This document shows positions 25,450 through 34,800 of a stretch of DNA of 45,940 nucleotides, piece after piece. Made by a program: the position numbers and the translations under genes. The notes below the pieces were generated by a model, which worked only from the letters and a program-made list of their open reading frames with translations, did no database searches and was not told the origin of the DNA. The number at the start of each line of letters is the position of its first letter. Position 1 is the stretch's first letter. The stretch comes from an uncultured Clostridium sp. (GTDB lineage: Bacteria > Bacillota > Clostridia > Lachnospirales > Lachnospiraceae), in the NCBI GenBank assembly GCA_900555045.1, contig USJW01000025.1, positions 1-45,940 on the forward strand. Reading direction: 5' to 3'.

Positions 25450-26115
25450 ATGGAGCGGATTCTGATCGTCGAGGACGAGGTGAAAATCAGGGAGGAGCTG
25501 TGCACAGCCCTGGGGAAAAATGGATACTCATGCAGCGCGATTGAGGACTTTGAGGGCGTGCCGGAGCAGATTGCGGCCGCGGCGCCGGACCTGGTGCTGC
25601 TGGACTTAAATCTGCCCGTGCAGGACGGGTTTGCGATCTGCCGGGAGGTGCGCAGAACGCAGGACGTGCCCATCATCGTGGTGACCAGCTCGGACAGCGA
25701 TCTGGACGAGCTGATGAGTCTGAATCTGGGGGCGGACGACTATGTCACAAAGCCCTACAACCTGCATATCCTGCTGGCACACATCGGGACGGTCCTAAAT
25801 CGGGCCTATGGGAAGCGCCGGTCCCTTGTGATAAATCACAGGGGGCTGGCACTTGACGTGCTTCGCGGGAAGGCCTCCTTTGGCAATAAAGAGGTGGATC
25901 TCACCAAGAATGAGCTGGGCATCCTCAAGATGATGATGGAAAATCCCGGGGTGATTGTCTCCAGGAACGACCTGATCTGCCAGCTGTGGGAGATGGAGGA
26001 GTTCGTGGAGGACAGCACGCTGACCGTGAATATCAACCGGCTGCGAAAGAAGTTAGCGCAGCTGGGATTGGAGGACTATCTGGTCACAAAGCGCGGGCTG
26101 GGGTATATGGTATGA
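25450..26115 (+). CDS. bceR: BceR-type OmpR-family response regulator
   Basis: 221 aa. The receiver domain has the acidic pair at residues 8-9 (IVEDE), phospho-Asp52 in LLDLNLP, Thr in VVTSS and Lys in TKPYN. The C-terminal winged helix is of OmpR type (VDLTKNELGILKMMMENPGV ... TVNINRLRKKL). The start is ATG 25450 after GGAGG. The stop overlaps the kinase start as ATGA. The TTACA-N4-TGTAA boxes at 22421 and 27246 are the expected targets. Symbol by family. Confidence 0.92.
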   Translation: MERILIVEDEVKIREELCTALGKNGYSCSAIEDFEGVPEQIAAAAPDLVLLDLNLPVQDGFAICREVRRTQDVPIIVVTSSDSDLDELMSLNLGADDYVTKPYNLHILLAHIGTVLNRAYGKRRSLVINHRGLALDVLRGKASFGNKEVDLTKNELGILKMMMENPGVIVSRNDLICQLWEMEEFVEDSTLTVNINRLRKKLAQLGLEDYLVTKRGLGYMV

Positions 26116-27128
26116 GGATTTCAGACTATCTGCGGGACAAATGGGTTTCCATCTGGATTGTTGCTCTGGCCGCGGCGTGCGCCTTCGGCTTTCTTTTGGT
26201 CATGGGGGTGGAATTCCCGGCGGCTGTGGCGGCGCTTCTTTTGTTTCTGTCCGGCGTGCTCGCGTGCGGAGTCTGGGACTGCCTGCGGAGGAAGCGCTAT
26301 TACGACGAGGCGTGGCGGGCTTTGGAGGCGCTGGAGGAAAAGAGCTATCTGTCGGAATTTCTCCCGCCGTCCGGATTTTACGACGGCATACTGCTGCGGG
26401 AGATCTTACAGAGGGAGGAGAAATATTTAAACGATATCATCGCAGCGCAGCGCCGGGAGATACAGGAGTACAAGGATTATGTCCAGATCTGGAGCCATGA
26501 GATCAAGACGCCCATCGCCGCAGAGCGCCTGGTGATCGAAAACAACCGGACGCCCGTCACCTCCAGTCTGGAGGAGGAGGTGGCGAAGATCGAGGCGTAC
26601 GTGGAGCAGATGCTCTACTACAGCAAGAGCGGGAGCCTGGAGTCGGACTACCTGATTCTGCCGGTGAACCTAAAAAAACTGGTCGCGGGCGTCCTGACCA
26701 AAAACCGGAAAATAATGGTGGAGTCGGCCGTCTTTCCGAAGCTTGGCGGCCTGAATGTGGAGGTCCTGACGGACTCGAAGTGGCTGGAGTTTATCTTCGG
26801 CCAGCTGATTACAAATTCTGTAAAATATCGCGACAACAAACGATCGTCCTGGATCGCCTTTGAGGCCGCAGAGGAGCCGGGGGACATGGTCGCGGTGACG
26901 GTGGCCGACAATGGGATCGGCATACCGCCCCAGGACATGCCGCGGGTGTTTCATCGGGGATTCACCGGCGAGAACGGGCGGGCGCGCCAGAAATCCACGG
27001 GGATGGGGCTGTTCCTCTGTAAGCGCCTGTGTGACCAGATGGGGATCCGCCTGGAGCTGTCCTCCGTACGGGGAGAGGGGACGAAAATTATCTTTCACTT
27101 AAAAAGGGCGCAGAGCGAAGCGCTTTAG
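26112..27128 (+). CDS. bceS: BceS-type intramembrane-sensing histidine kinase
   Basis: 338 aa. Two transmembrane helices (about 12-31 and 35-52) have almost no extracytoplasmic loop, as is typical of BceS kinases that read the state of BceB instead of the ligand. The phospho-acceptor is His129 in WSHEIKTP; ATPase boxes are QLITNSVKY (N), VADNGIGI (G1) and GMGLFLCKRL (G2). The start is ATG 26112, overlapping the bceR stop. A hairpin follows the stop. Confidence 0.93.
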   Translation: MRISDYLRDKWVSIWIVALAAACAFGFLLVMGVEFPAAVAALLLFLSGVLACGVWDCLRRKRYYDEAWRALEALEEKSYLSEFLPPSGFYDGILLREILQREEKYLNDIIAAQRREIQEYKDYVQIWSHEIKTPIAAERLVIENNRTPVTSSLEEEVAKIEAYVEQMLYYSKSGSLESDYLILPVNLKKLVAGVLTKNRKIMVESAVFPKLGGLNVEVLTDSKWLEFIFGQLITNSVKYRDNKRSSWIAFEAAEEPGDMVAVTVADNGIGIPPQDMPRVFHRGFTGENGRARQKSTGMGLFLCKRLCDQMGIRLELSSVRGEGTKIIFHLKRAQSEAL

Positions 27129-27141
27129 AGCAGCCGGTTAA

Positions 27142-27180
27142 GCCGGGGAGATTGCCATGAAACTTGGCGGTCTCCCCGGC
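27142..27180 (+). terminator. Terminator-like hairpin after bceS
   Basis: GCCGGGGAGA (27142-27151) pairs with TCTCCCCGGC (27171-27180), with an inner TGCCA/TGGC helix. The tail ATTTCTTG is only moderately T-rich. Confidence 0.75.
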
Positions 27181-27245
27181 ATTTCTTGTATGCAAAAGAC
27201 TGTTTGCAGCGCCCTCATGGGCGGGTATTTTCTGTCCGGGATACA

Positions 27246-27309
27246 TTACAAAAGTGTAATTTAAATGTTAGGTAGATCGATGGCAGGCATCGGGCGCAAA
27301 TGGTAAACT
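27246..27309 (+). promoter_or_regulatory. Second BceR-type box and promoter, upstream of the redox trio
   Basis: TTACA-AAAG-TGTAA (27246-27259), 6 bp, TGTTAGG, 7 bp, ATGGC, then -10 TAAACT (27304-27309). Order and every spacing equal those of the bceAB promoter, including 58 bp from box start to -10. Confidence 0.85.
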
Positions 27310-27356
27310 AATGCCATCAGACAGGAAAACAATCACGAAGAAAAGGAGAAATCAAT

Positions 27357-27929
27357 ATGAAAAAGAATCTTTTAGTTGGCATGATCACTGCAGCGGCAAT
27401 TCTCATGTGCGCCGGATGCGCGGGCAGGGCGGAGAGCAACGCGGTGCCGGGCGACTTGTTCGCAAACCTGAACACGGTTGACTTTGAGGGAAATCCGGTG
27501 ACGGCGGATGTGTTTAAGGAGAACGACCTGACGCTCATCAACACGTGGGCCACCTGGTGCGGGCCGTGTGTGGGCGAGATCCCGGAGCTTAATGAGTTGG
27601 CTGGGGAGTTTGAGGAGGAGGGCAAAAAGGTGGGGATCAAGGGCCTTGTGATCGAGACGGAGGAGAAGGGAATCCATGTGGGGCTGTCCGAGGAGGAGCG
27701 GAAAAATGTTCAGGAGGTCTTAGACGCCACCGGCGCGACCTACCAGCAGCTTCTGATCTCCGAGGATCTGGCGGGCTCCGCGCTCAGCACCCAGGCGGGA
27801 TATCCTACCAGCTATTTTGTGGACAGCGACGGGAAGCTTGTGGGGGATCCGGTGACCGGATCTGAGGACAAGGACGGCTGGAGGAAAATCATTGAGGAGC
27901 GTCTGGAGGTAGTTGGACATGAAAAATAG
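27357..27929 (+). CDS. TlpA/ResA-like thioredoxin-fold lipoprotein
   Basis: 190 aa. An N-terminal export signal with probable lipidated Cys21 (CAGC, unusual at -3) leads into a thioredoxin fold with the active site WCGPC (Cys68, Cys71) and the cis-proline segment GYPTSYFVD. It acts outside the membrane as a thiol-disulfide oxidoreductase. AAAGGAG precedes the ATG by about 9 nt. It overlaps the CXXC micro-protein gene by 11 bp. The BceR-type promoter suggests induction under cell-envelope stress. Confidence 0.9.
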   Translation: MKKNLLVGMITAAAILMCAGCAGRAESNAVPGDLFANLNTVDFEGNPVTADVFKENDLTLINTWATWCGPCVGEIPELNELAGEFEEEGKKVGIKGLVIETEEKGIHVGLSEEERKNVQEVLDATGATYQQLLISEDLAGSALSTQAGYPTSYFVDSDGKLVGDPVTGSEDKDGWRKIIEERLEVVGHEK

Positions 27930-28068
27930 GCTGATTCAGAACCGCGTGGGAATTGCCGTGTTTGCCGCAGGACTTCTGTTCATGGCGGCGGGCGCATACC
28001 GCCAGGAGATCGGTACGGTCATGACGAAGGCCATCGCGATCTGCCTGGAATGTGTTGGAATCGGATAG
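27919..28068 (+). CDS. CD1871A-family CXXC motif-containing small protein
   Basis: A 49-aa membrane micro-protein that is easily missed by length cutoffs. One hydrophobic helix (VGIAVFAAGLLFMAAGAY) is followed by a short segment with the cysteine pair CLEC near the C-terminus. GGAGG lies in the 3' end of the TlpA gene 9 nt before the ATG. It is encoded between a TlpA protein and a membrane 4Fe-4S protein, and this company is the mark of the CD1871A family. It could pass electrons or thiols between the two partners; that role is inference. Confidence 0.85.
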   Translation: MKNRLIQNRVGIAVFAAGLLFMAAGAYRQEIGTVMTKAIAICLECVGIG

Positions 28069-28081
28069 AGGAGGGGAAAGT

Positions 28082-28942
28082 ATGAGCGTGGGAGAGCGAC
28101 TGAGACGAAACATAAGGCTGGCGGTACAGATTGGCTTTGCCGCCCTGACCAACGGGTATGTGAACGGATATCTGCAGGGGACGATCTACCGGGGAACCGG
28201 AAAGAAATTCTGCGTGCCGGGGTTGAACTGCTACTCCTGCCCCGGGGCCCTCGGAGCCTGCCCCATCGGCTCACTCCAGGCGGTTTTAAACAGCCCTAAG
28301 TACAATTTTTCGTTCTACGTGATCGGTTTTCTGATGGCGGTGGGGGCATTCTTCGGGCGATTTGTCTGCGGTTGGCTCTGCCCCTTCGGGCTGGTCCAGG
28401 ACCTGTTACATAAAATCCCGGTGTTTAAGAAAATAAAGCGGATGCCGGGGGAGCGGTACTTGAGATATCTGAAGTATGTGATTCTCGCCGTGTTCGTCAT
28501 CCTCCTGCCGCTGACCATAAAGAACGTCGCCGGGGGCGGGACCCCGTGGTTCTGCAAGCTGATCTGTCCCTCCGGGACGCTTATGGGAGGGATCACGCTG
28601 ACGGCGCTCAACCCGTCCCTTCGGTCGGGGCTGGGCGTGCTGTTTGGCTGGAAGGTCTTCATTCTGGCTGCGGTGGCGGTGTGGGCCGTGAAGGTGTACC
28701 GGCCGTTTTGCCGCTATCTGTGCCCGTTGGGGGCCATCTACAGCGTGTTCAACCCCATCGCGCTGTACCGGTTTGAGATCGACCGGGAGCGCTGCACGGG
28801 CTGCAAGGCCTGCCGGAGGGCCTGCCCCATGGATCTGCCGGTGGATGAGACACCTAACACCATGGAGTGCATCCGCTGCGGCAAGTGCCTTAAGGCGTGC
28901 AGGAACCATGCGCTGCACAGCACCTTCTCCAAAGAAAAATGA
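28082..28942 (+). CDS. Membrane 4Fe-4S binding protein (NapH/CcoG-like)
   Basis: 286 aa. An N-terminal cysteine motif (CYSCPGALGACPIG) and two membrane-associated CxxxCP sites (CGWLCPFG, CRYLCPLG) lie among about four to five transmembrane helices, with a further CKLICPSG. The C-terminus carries two ferredoxin-type clusters (CTGCKACRRACP and CIRCGKCLKAC). The family relays electrons through the membrane. The start is ATG 28082 after GGAGGGGAAAG, 13 bp after the CXXC micro-protein. With TlpA it could reduce extracytoplasmic disulfides from cytoplasmic electrons. This is the last gene of the redox trio. Confidence 0.9.
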   Translation: MSVGERLRRNIRLAVQIGFAALTNGYVNGYLQGTIYRGTGKKFCVPGLNCYSCPGALGACPIGSLQAVLNSPKYNFSFYVIGFLMAVGAFFGRFVCGWLCPFGLVQDLLHKIPVFKKIKRMPGERYLRYLKYVILAVFVILLPLTIKNVAGGGTPWFCKLICPSGTLMGGITLTALNPSLRSGLGVLFGWKVFILAAVAVWAVKVYRPFCRYLCPLGAIYSVFNPIALYRFEIDRERCTGCKACRRACPMDLPVDETPNTMECIRCGKCLKACRNHALHSTFSKEK

Positions 28943-28967
28943 GCGGCCGATTTGTGCGCGGGAACAG

Positions 28968-28996
28968 TTGAACACAGAGGACATTGAGGGTATAAT
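28968..28996 (+). promoter_or_regulatory. Sigma-A promoter of the LacI-family gene
   Basis: TTGAAC (28968-28973), 17-bp spacer, perfect TATAAT (28991-28996). The predicted leader before ATG 29031 is about 28 nt. Confidence 0.85.
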
Positions 28997-29030
28997 GTTC
29001 TGAGGATGTACTGTGAACGGGAGGAAGCGT

Positions 29031-30056
29031 ATGGTAACGATCAAAGACATGGCGGAGATGGCGGGTGTTGCGCCGACCACGGTGTCCAATGTTTTGCACG
29101 GAAGAACAAAGAAGATGAGTAAGGAGACGCTGGCGCGGGTCCAGAAGGTCATTGACGAGTGCCAGTATGTGACCAATATGGGGGCCAGGCTGCTGGCCAA
29201 CTACGGCTCCCGGATTATCGGCGTGATCATTTCCTACGGGCGGCGGGAGGAGCAGAATGCCATCCAGGATCCCTTCTTCTCCGAGGTGATCGGCGCGCTG
29301 GAGAAGGAGATCCGCCTGAACGGATATTTCATGATGCTCTACACCTCGGGGAACGTGGAGGAGTCCTTAAAGATCGCCTCCTCCTGGAACATCGAGGGCC
29401 TGGTGGTGCTGGGGTGCCAGCCGGAGGATTGCAGCAAGTTCAAGCAGAGCTCGAAAATCCCGGTGGTGTTCATCGACTCCTATTTCGTGGGGGATGAGCG
29501 GCAGTTTGAGAATGTGGGGCTTAAGGACTTCGAGGGAGGGCGCCTCATCGCCGAATACCTGGTGAGCCGGGGGCACCGGCGGATCGCATTCCTCGCGGAC
29601 GCAGAGATTCCCGTGGGAGTGGACCGGCAGCGGCTGGAGGGCTGCAAGGCGGCGGTCCGGGAGGCCGGCGGGGAGTGGACGGATGAGAATTACATCGCCC
29701 TCAGCTACCAGGAGGATGTGCGCCACCGGTTCCTGGAGGAATTCTGCCGGGAGAAGCTGCGCGGCTACACGGCCCTGGTGTTCGCCTCCGATTTCTATGC
29801 GATCGACGCCATCAACGTGTTCTTCCGGGAGGGCGTGCGGGTGCCGGACGACATCTCCGTGACCGGGTTCGACGACAACGTGTTTGCGAAGCAGAGCCGC
29901 CCGCGGCTGACCACCGTACACCAGAACCCCTCCCACAAGGCGGAGCTGGCGATCGGGATGCTGCTGCGGATGCTGCGGGGGGAAACCATCGACGAGCGCA
30001 ATATCCGCCTTCCCGTGTCCATGATCGCCCGGGAGAGCGTAAAAACGATAAATTAG
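29031..30056 (+). CDS. LacI-family transcriptional regulator of the glucan locus
   Basis: 341 aa. The N-terminal helix-turn-helix and hinge is VTIKDMAEMAGVAPTTVSNV, followed by a periplasmic-binding-like sugar-sensing core (about 60-341, IIGVIISYG ... DISVTGFDDN). The start is ATG 29031, with GGGAGGAAG upstream. It precedes a seven-gene alpha-1,6-glucan operon whose promoter is framed by two GTGTT-N4-AACAC palindromes. Repression relieved by an isomalto-oligosaccharide is the natural inference, and catabolite control is not excluded. Confidence 0.92.
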   Translation: MVTIKDMAEMAGVAPTTVSNVLHGRTKKMSKETLARVQKVIDECQYVTNMGARLLANYGSRIIGVIISYGRREEQNAIQDPFFSEVIGALEKEIRLNGYFMMLYTSGNVEESLKIASSWNIEGLVVLGCQPEDCSKFKQSSKIPVVFIDSYFVGDERQFENVGLKDFEGGRLIAEYLVSRGHRRIAFLADAEIPVGVDRQRLEGCKAAVREAGGEWTDENYIALSYQEDVRHRFLEEFCREKLRGYTALVFASDFYAIDAINVFFREGVRVPDDISVTGFDDNVFAKQSRPRLTTVHQNPSHKAELAIGMLLRMLRGETIDERNIRLPVSMIARESVKTIN

Positions 30057-30072
30057 AAATATTGCATAAAAA

Positions 30073-30149
30073 ATAGCGCGGTTTTCTATTGAAAATTAAT
30101 AGTGTTACAAAACACTATTGAAAATCAAAAGGAACCGTGCTATCTTTTT
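30073..30149 (+). terminator. Terminator-like fold of the LacI gene overlapping the glucan operator
   Basis: ATAGCGCGGTT (30073-30083) pairs with AACCGTGCTAT (30133-30143) with one G-U pair, and TTTTT follows at 30145-30149. The large loop contains the operator palindrome as a nested hairpin. Termination and repression signals therefore share the same DNA. Confidence 0.65.
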
Positions 30150-30171
30150 CTTAGAAGGTGTTACGAAACAC
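30098..30171 (+). promoter_or_regulatory. Glucan operon promoter with two LacI-type operators
   Basis: Operator 1 is AATAGTGTT-ACAA-AACACTATT (30098-30119) and operator 2 is GTGTT-ACGA-AACAC (30158-30171); their centres are 56 bp apart. Between them lies a promoter, TTGAAA (30118-30123), 17 bp, TATCTT (30141-30146), with the start expected near 30153. Operator 1 touches the -35 and operator 2 lies just after the start, a classic repressing layout. Confidence 0.82.
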
Positions 30172-30193
30172 TACAGATGGAGGATGGTAAAAA

Positions 30194-31882
30194 ATGAAGC
30201 GGACGGTTCTCATTTCATTAATGGCAGGATTATGGGCTGCGCAGACAACTACCTGCGTCTGGGCCGCCCCAAAAATCGATGTGCAGCAGGAGACGGACAG
30301 AGGGATCGGGGCGCAGGCGGACGCGGCCGGTGGAGTCGCGGCGGAGGCGCAGGCGGCCCCCGCCCCGCAGAACGTGCCGAGGAATGCGTGGGATTACCAT
30401 GCGGACACGAACAGCTGGTACTACTACGGCAAGGACGCACAGCCGGTGACCGGGCGGCGGCTGATTGACGGGAACACCTATTTCTTTGACGAGGACGGAA
30501 AAATGATGACCGGCTGGGTGCGCTGCGGCGACCAGCAGGGGGATCCGGCGGAGGACTGCGATTCCGGGACCGTCGACGACGAGGTGCACTACTGCACCTC
30601 CACGGGCGCCATGGCAGCCGGGATATGGATCCAGTCCTACGCGCCGGACGAGGCAGAGCAGGGGGAGACCGGGGATGACCTGGAAGCGGCCGGGAACTGG
30701 TACTATTTCGACGCCAAGGGGCGGGCTTACCGCAACCGGCGGGTATCGTTCGAGGGGAATGAGTACATTTTTGACGAGGACGGCGTGCGCATGACCGGCT
30801 GGGTCTATGAGCGGAGCGAGAAGAACGGCTGGGACGGGAAAGCGTATGTGCCGGTGGATGAGGACACGTCCGAGGCCCAGAGCGGGGACCTAAACGGCGA
30901 CGGCTCCTACTCGGAGCGGCTGTTCTCCCACAATCCCCAGTACTATCTGTACTGTGAGGAGGGCTCCGGCCGCCTGGTGAAGAACTCCTGGGCGGACGCC
31001 CTCCCGCCCGGAAAAGGGCCCGAGGAGGACACGCGCTCGTTCTATTTTGACGGGGGCGGCCATCTGGTGACCCAGTACCGGTACGGATTTACGAGGGATG
31101 AGTCGGACTGGAGCCATTATCCGGAGGAGCTCAACTCTGCGATTGTGGCCGACCGGGTCTGGCCGCGCAAAATTGAGGATGAGCAGATCGGCACGTACAG
31201 CTTCAACGGAGCGCCTGGAAACAGCAAAGCGGACGAGGGCTTTGAGGGCTTTATCATGAAGGCGGCTGACGGGCGGTATTATCTGTGTGAGAACAACGGG
31301 GCGAGGCTGGACGGAATGTTTTTGATCCGTAAGAAGGCGGAGAGCAGCCTCAGAAGATTCCCCAACGGGATCTACGATTTCGCCGACAACGCGGCTATGG
31401 TGGTTGGAAGGGAGACCAAGAGGAACCCTGAGAGCGGCGAGGTGTTCCACTACTATTTCGCCGAGGAGTCCCAGGGGGACAAGGTGAAGGGCATGGGCGT
31501 CACCGGCGTATACGGCGGAAAGCTCTACTACCAGGGAATGGCCGTGGGCGCGGAGGGGGATGATCCCTATGAGCTGGTATACCTGCCGCAGATCGCGGAC
31601 CGAAGCTCGGAGGCCACGGGTCTGTTCTTAGTCGACCGGGAGGGAAACGTCAAAAAGGGCACCAAGCAGAAGCTTAATAAGAAGGGCGTGATGACCGGCG
31701 GAACCAAGTACCGGATGGACAACGGATACACCTACCGGGTCTGCAGCCCGTCCCACGGCAGGGAGGAGTACGGCTATGAGATCTACCGGATTGACAGAGA
31801 TTTGGACATTGACCACGATCCCGGCGTGCGCCTGGGAGCGGAGGATGCAGCTTATATTTACCTGAAGGAAGCGGAGGAATAA
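30194..31882 (+). CDS. Secreted protein with choline/glucan-binding (YG-type) repeats
   Basis: 562 aa. A signal peptide (cleavage likely near residue 24, after CVWA) is followed by repeats of the cell-wall/glucan-binding type: NSWYYYGKD, TYFFDEDGKMMTGWV, NWYYFDAKG, EYIFDEDGVRMTGWV, and looser copies to the end (FYFDGGGHLV, KLYYQGMAVG). Such aromatic/glycine repeats bind choline in pneumococci and alpha-glucan in streptococcal glucansucrases and glucan-binding proteins. With dextranase in the same operon, glucan binding is the better guess. No sortase motif and no catalytic domain was recognized. The start is ATG 30194, 8 nt after GGAGG. It is the first gene of the operon. Confidence 0.82.
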   Translation: MKRTVLISLMAGLWAAQTTTCVWAAPKIDVQQETDRGIGAQADAAGGVAAEAQAAPAPQNVPRNAWDYHADTNSWYYYGKDAQPVTGRRLIDGNTYFFDEDGKMMTGWVRCGDQQGDPAEDCDSGTVDDEVHYCTSTGAMAAGIWIQSYAPDEAEQGETGDDLEAAGNWYYFDAKGRAYRNRRVSFEGNEYIFDEDGVRMTGWVYERSEKNGWDGKAYVPVDEDTSEAQSGDLNGDGSYSERLFSHNPQYYLYCEEGSGRLVKNSWADALPPGKGPEEDTRSFYFDGGGHLVTQYRYGFTRDESDWSHYPEELNSAIVADRVWPRKIEDEQIGTYSFNGAPGNSKADEGFEGFIMKAADGRYYLCENNGARLDGMFLIRKKAESSLRRFPNGIYDFADNAAMVVGRETKRNPESGEVFHYYFAEESQGDKVKGMGVTGVYGGKLYYQGMAVGAEGDDPYELVYLPQIADRSSEATGLFLVDREGNVKKGTKQKLNKKGVMTGGTKYRMDNGYTYRVCSPSHGREEYGYEIYRIDRDLDIDHDPGVRLGAEDAAYIYLKEAEE

Positions 31883-31893
31883 AGGGGGAGAAA

Positions 31894-34800
31894 ATGGTGC
31901 TTCACAAACGGAAGATTACAGCATTATGTTTATCGGTGATCATGGCCGGATCGCTGGCGGTGCCGTCGAGGGCGGAGGTCCGAGCGGCGGAAATAGAGAC
32001 AGCTGAGGCGGCGGCCGGGGAAGCGGAGCGGGCGAAAGCTGCGGTAGAGAAGACAGAGAAGGCGGAACCGGCGGAGCTGGCGGATCCGGCGGCCAAAGCG
32101 GCGGGGCAAAAGAACGTCAGAAGGGCCAGCGAATCAAGCGCAGAGCGCAACCCGGAGAAAATCGCCAGCGGCTCAAATGCGGATCGGGATGAAGACATGC
32201 AGGAGGAGAATGAGGAGGTGCCGGGCGGCGAAATCACCGGCGAACCGGGCAACAAACCGACCGGTTCCACCCCAACCGCCACCCCGTCCAACGCCCTCAT
32301 GGCTCCCCGCTCTCTGCCCGACGGAAGCTATCTGAATGAGAACGGCATCTACACCTTTGAGGCGGAGTATTTCTACACAGCTGCGGAACCCTCCGCGGAC
32401 GGGCAGGCGGCAAACCTGCAGCCCCACACGGGGATTCAGATCCCGCTAAATGAGCTGGCGGAGTTTGAAGCCGGGCAGTACATGGTGGAGATTCTGTACG
32501 CCGGAAACAGCCAGACCCTGACGGTGGGCACAGTGGGCGCGGCGGGCGCGGACGGCGCAGGCAGCTTAAGCGGCGCGGGCGGTACAGGCGGCATAACAGT
32601 CCGCGCGGTCTGCCCGGATATCGGATTTAACTGGGACGGGCGGGCCATCGCTGTGGGAGACGGGCTCTTGAACCTGACGGGCGGGGAGACCCTGACCGTC
32701 CAGGCGGTCACGGACGGGAAATACGGCTGGATCGACTGGGTGCGCCTGACTCCGGTGGACGGGCTGCTCCTGGAGGCGAAGGATTTTGTGGACCCGGCGG
32801 ACAAGGTGACCGGGGATGACGGGAGCTGCGCCAACATGGACCCTGGCGTGACCTTAAAAATCCCGTCGGGCGGCCGTTTCCACGGTGCGGCGTATGAGCT
32901 TATGATGTGGACCTGCGACAACGGGCGCAGCTATGAGGTGCAGATTAACGGCGTGAAGGCGGGCGGATACGTCACGTCCGGCTCGGATTTCGGGATGGCA
33001 AATCTCCACGAGGACGGCTGGCAGGGGCGCTACGAGCTGAAGGACGGGGATGTGCTCACGGTAATCGCCCCGGACGGGAGCTATGGCTGGATCAAGGGGA
33101 TTCTGCTGCGGGAGCTGCCCGAGAAATTCTATCAGAAGGACCCGGCTACGGGGATCATTGTGGAGGCGGATGAGGACGTGCTCCCGAAGGGCACGCAGCT
33201 GAAGGTGAGGCAGGTGAGCGACCGGGAGTGCGATGAGCAGTTTGAGGAGAACGGGCTGCGGGCGGTCTACTATGAGATTCAGCTGAAACGGCCCTCCGGC
33301 AGAGCCCTTCGGGCCTCCGACGATCCGGGCACCGGGCTGTTTATTGAGATCCCTCTCCCACCGGGATTTTCCAGGCTGGACGAGAGCACGGACATCTATC
33401 ATGTGAGCTCTGGTGAGGCGGAATGCCTGCATGGGGCATGGTCCGCCGACGGAAGAAGCGTGCGGGCGATGATGGAGCCCCTGGAGGACGGCAGCAGCAC
33501 TTACGCCCTGACCACAAAGGCGGGTGCGTACCGCTATGAGGCGGAGGACTATTACGGAGCCCTGACGGACGGCGGAAAGGCCGCCAACTTTGAGACAGGG
33601 AACGGGGACACGCTGGCGTTCCGGGCGGAGAAGAAGGACGGTTTCGTGTCCGGGGTTTACAACCTGCTGCTGCGCTACTGCGGAGGCGGGGATAAGCCGT
33701 TAGAGGTTCTGGTCAACCAGACGCCGGTGGGCACTGTAAAGCTCCCTTACACCGATTGGGGCGATTACCGGCTGCAGGCCGCGGCCGCGGTCTTAAATAT
33801 CCGGCCGGGGGACGAGGTGGCGATCCGGACGCCGGAGGGGCAGTATCACTGGATCGACTGCCTGGAGCTCAAGGAGGCGGAGCCCTTTGAGGTCCAGGTG
33901 AACGGGGTCACGGCCAGCGCGCCGGTTGGAACCCTTCCCTACGGGGCGCAGATGGCCATGGAGGAGGCGGACGGGGACCCGGAAGCAGAATTTTTAAGAG
34001 AACGGCTTTCTGGAAGCACGGATATGCGCGTGTTCCGGCTGAGCTTTTACCTGGACGATCCGGATCAGCCGCTGATTCCGGCCGGGCCCGTGCAGATTCG
34101 CATGGAGTTCCCGGAGGGCTATCATGCGGACAAATTCTGCCTGTACCATGTGAGCGGAAATGGTCTCGGGATGCGGGGCATGAAGGTTCCCTGCGCGCTG
34201 GACGGCAATGAGATATCCTTTGAGATAAACGGGGAGACCGGAGTGTTCGCGCTGGCGGACAGCGCGGCCTACGTGCCTGCGGGCTATGATGATGAGGCGA
34301 TCTACACCCGCGGGGGAGGAAAGAGAAGGGACGGCAGGGACACCGGATTTACCACCCAGGTCCGTACCAGAACCGCGGACGGCCGCTACATCTACGAGGG
34401 TGAGGCATACTACAAGGCGCTGGGCGATAAGCCCGCGGCGGATTTACAGCCGGGAGCGCAGCTCACCTTTAGGCTGGCCGACAACCCGGACTTTTCACGG
34501 GGAAATTACCGCCTCACCGTGCGCTCCAACGGCAACCGCCAGATGTTCGTGGTGAAGGTGAACCATGAGCAGGTGGGAGCCATCAACCGTTACGGGACGG
34601 ATTTCAGCATGCAGTCCATGACGGACGATTCCCTGGAGCGCGCGCTGACCCTTGAGCCCTCCGACCTTCTGACCATCGAGGGGGAAGGCGGACAGAACTA
34701 CGGCTGGGTGGACTTTGTGGCCCTGGAGCGGGTGACGGAGAAGGACGGCGGGGAGAGCGGAAGCGCCACCGGCGGAACCAGCAGGACCGGCGCGGCTGGC

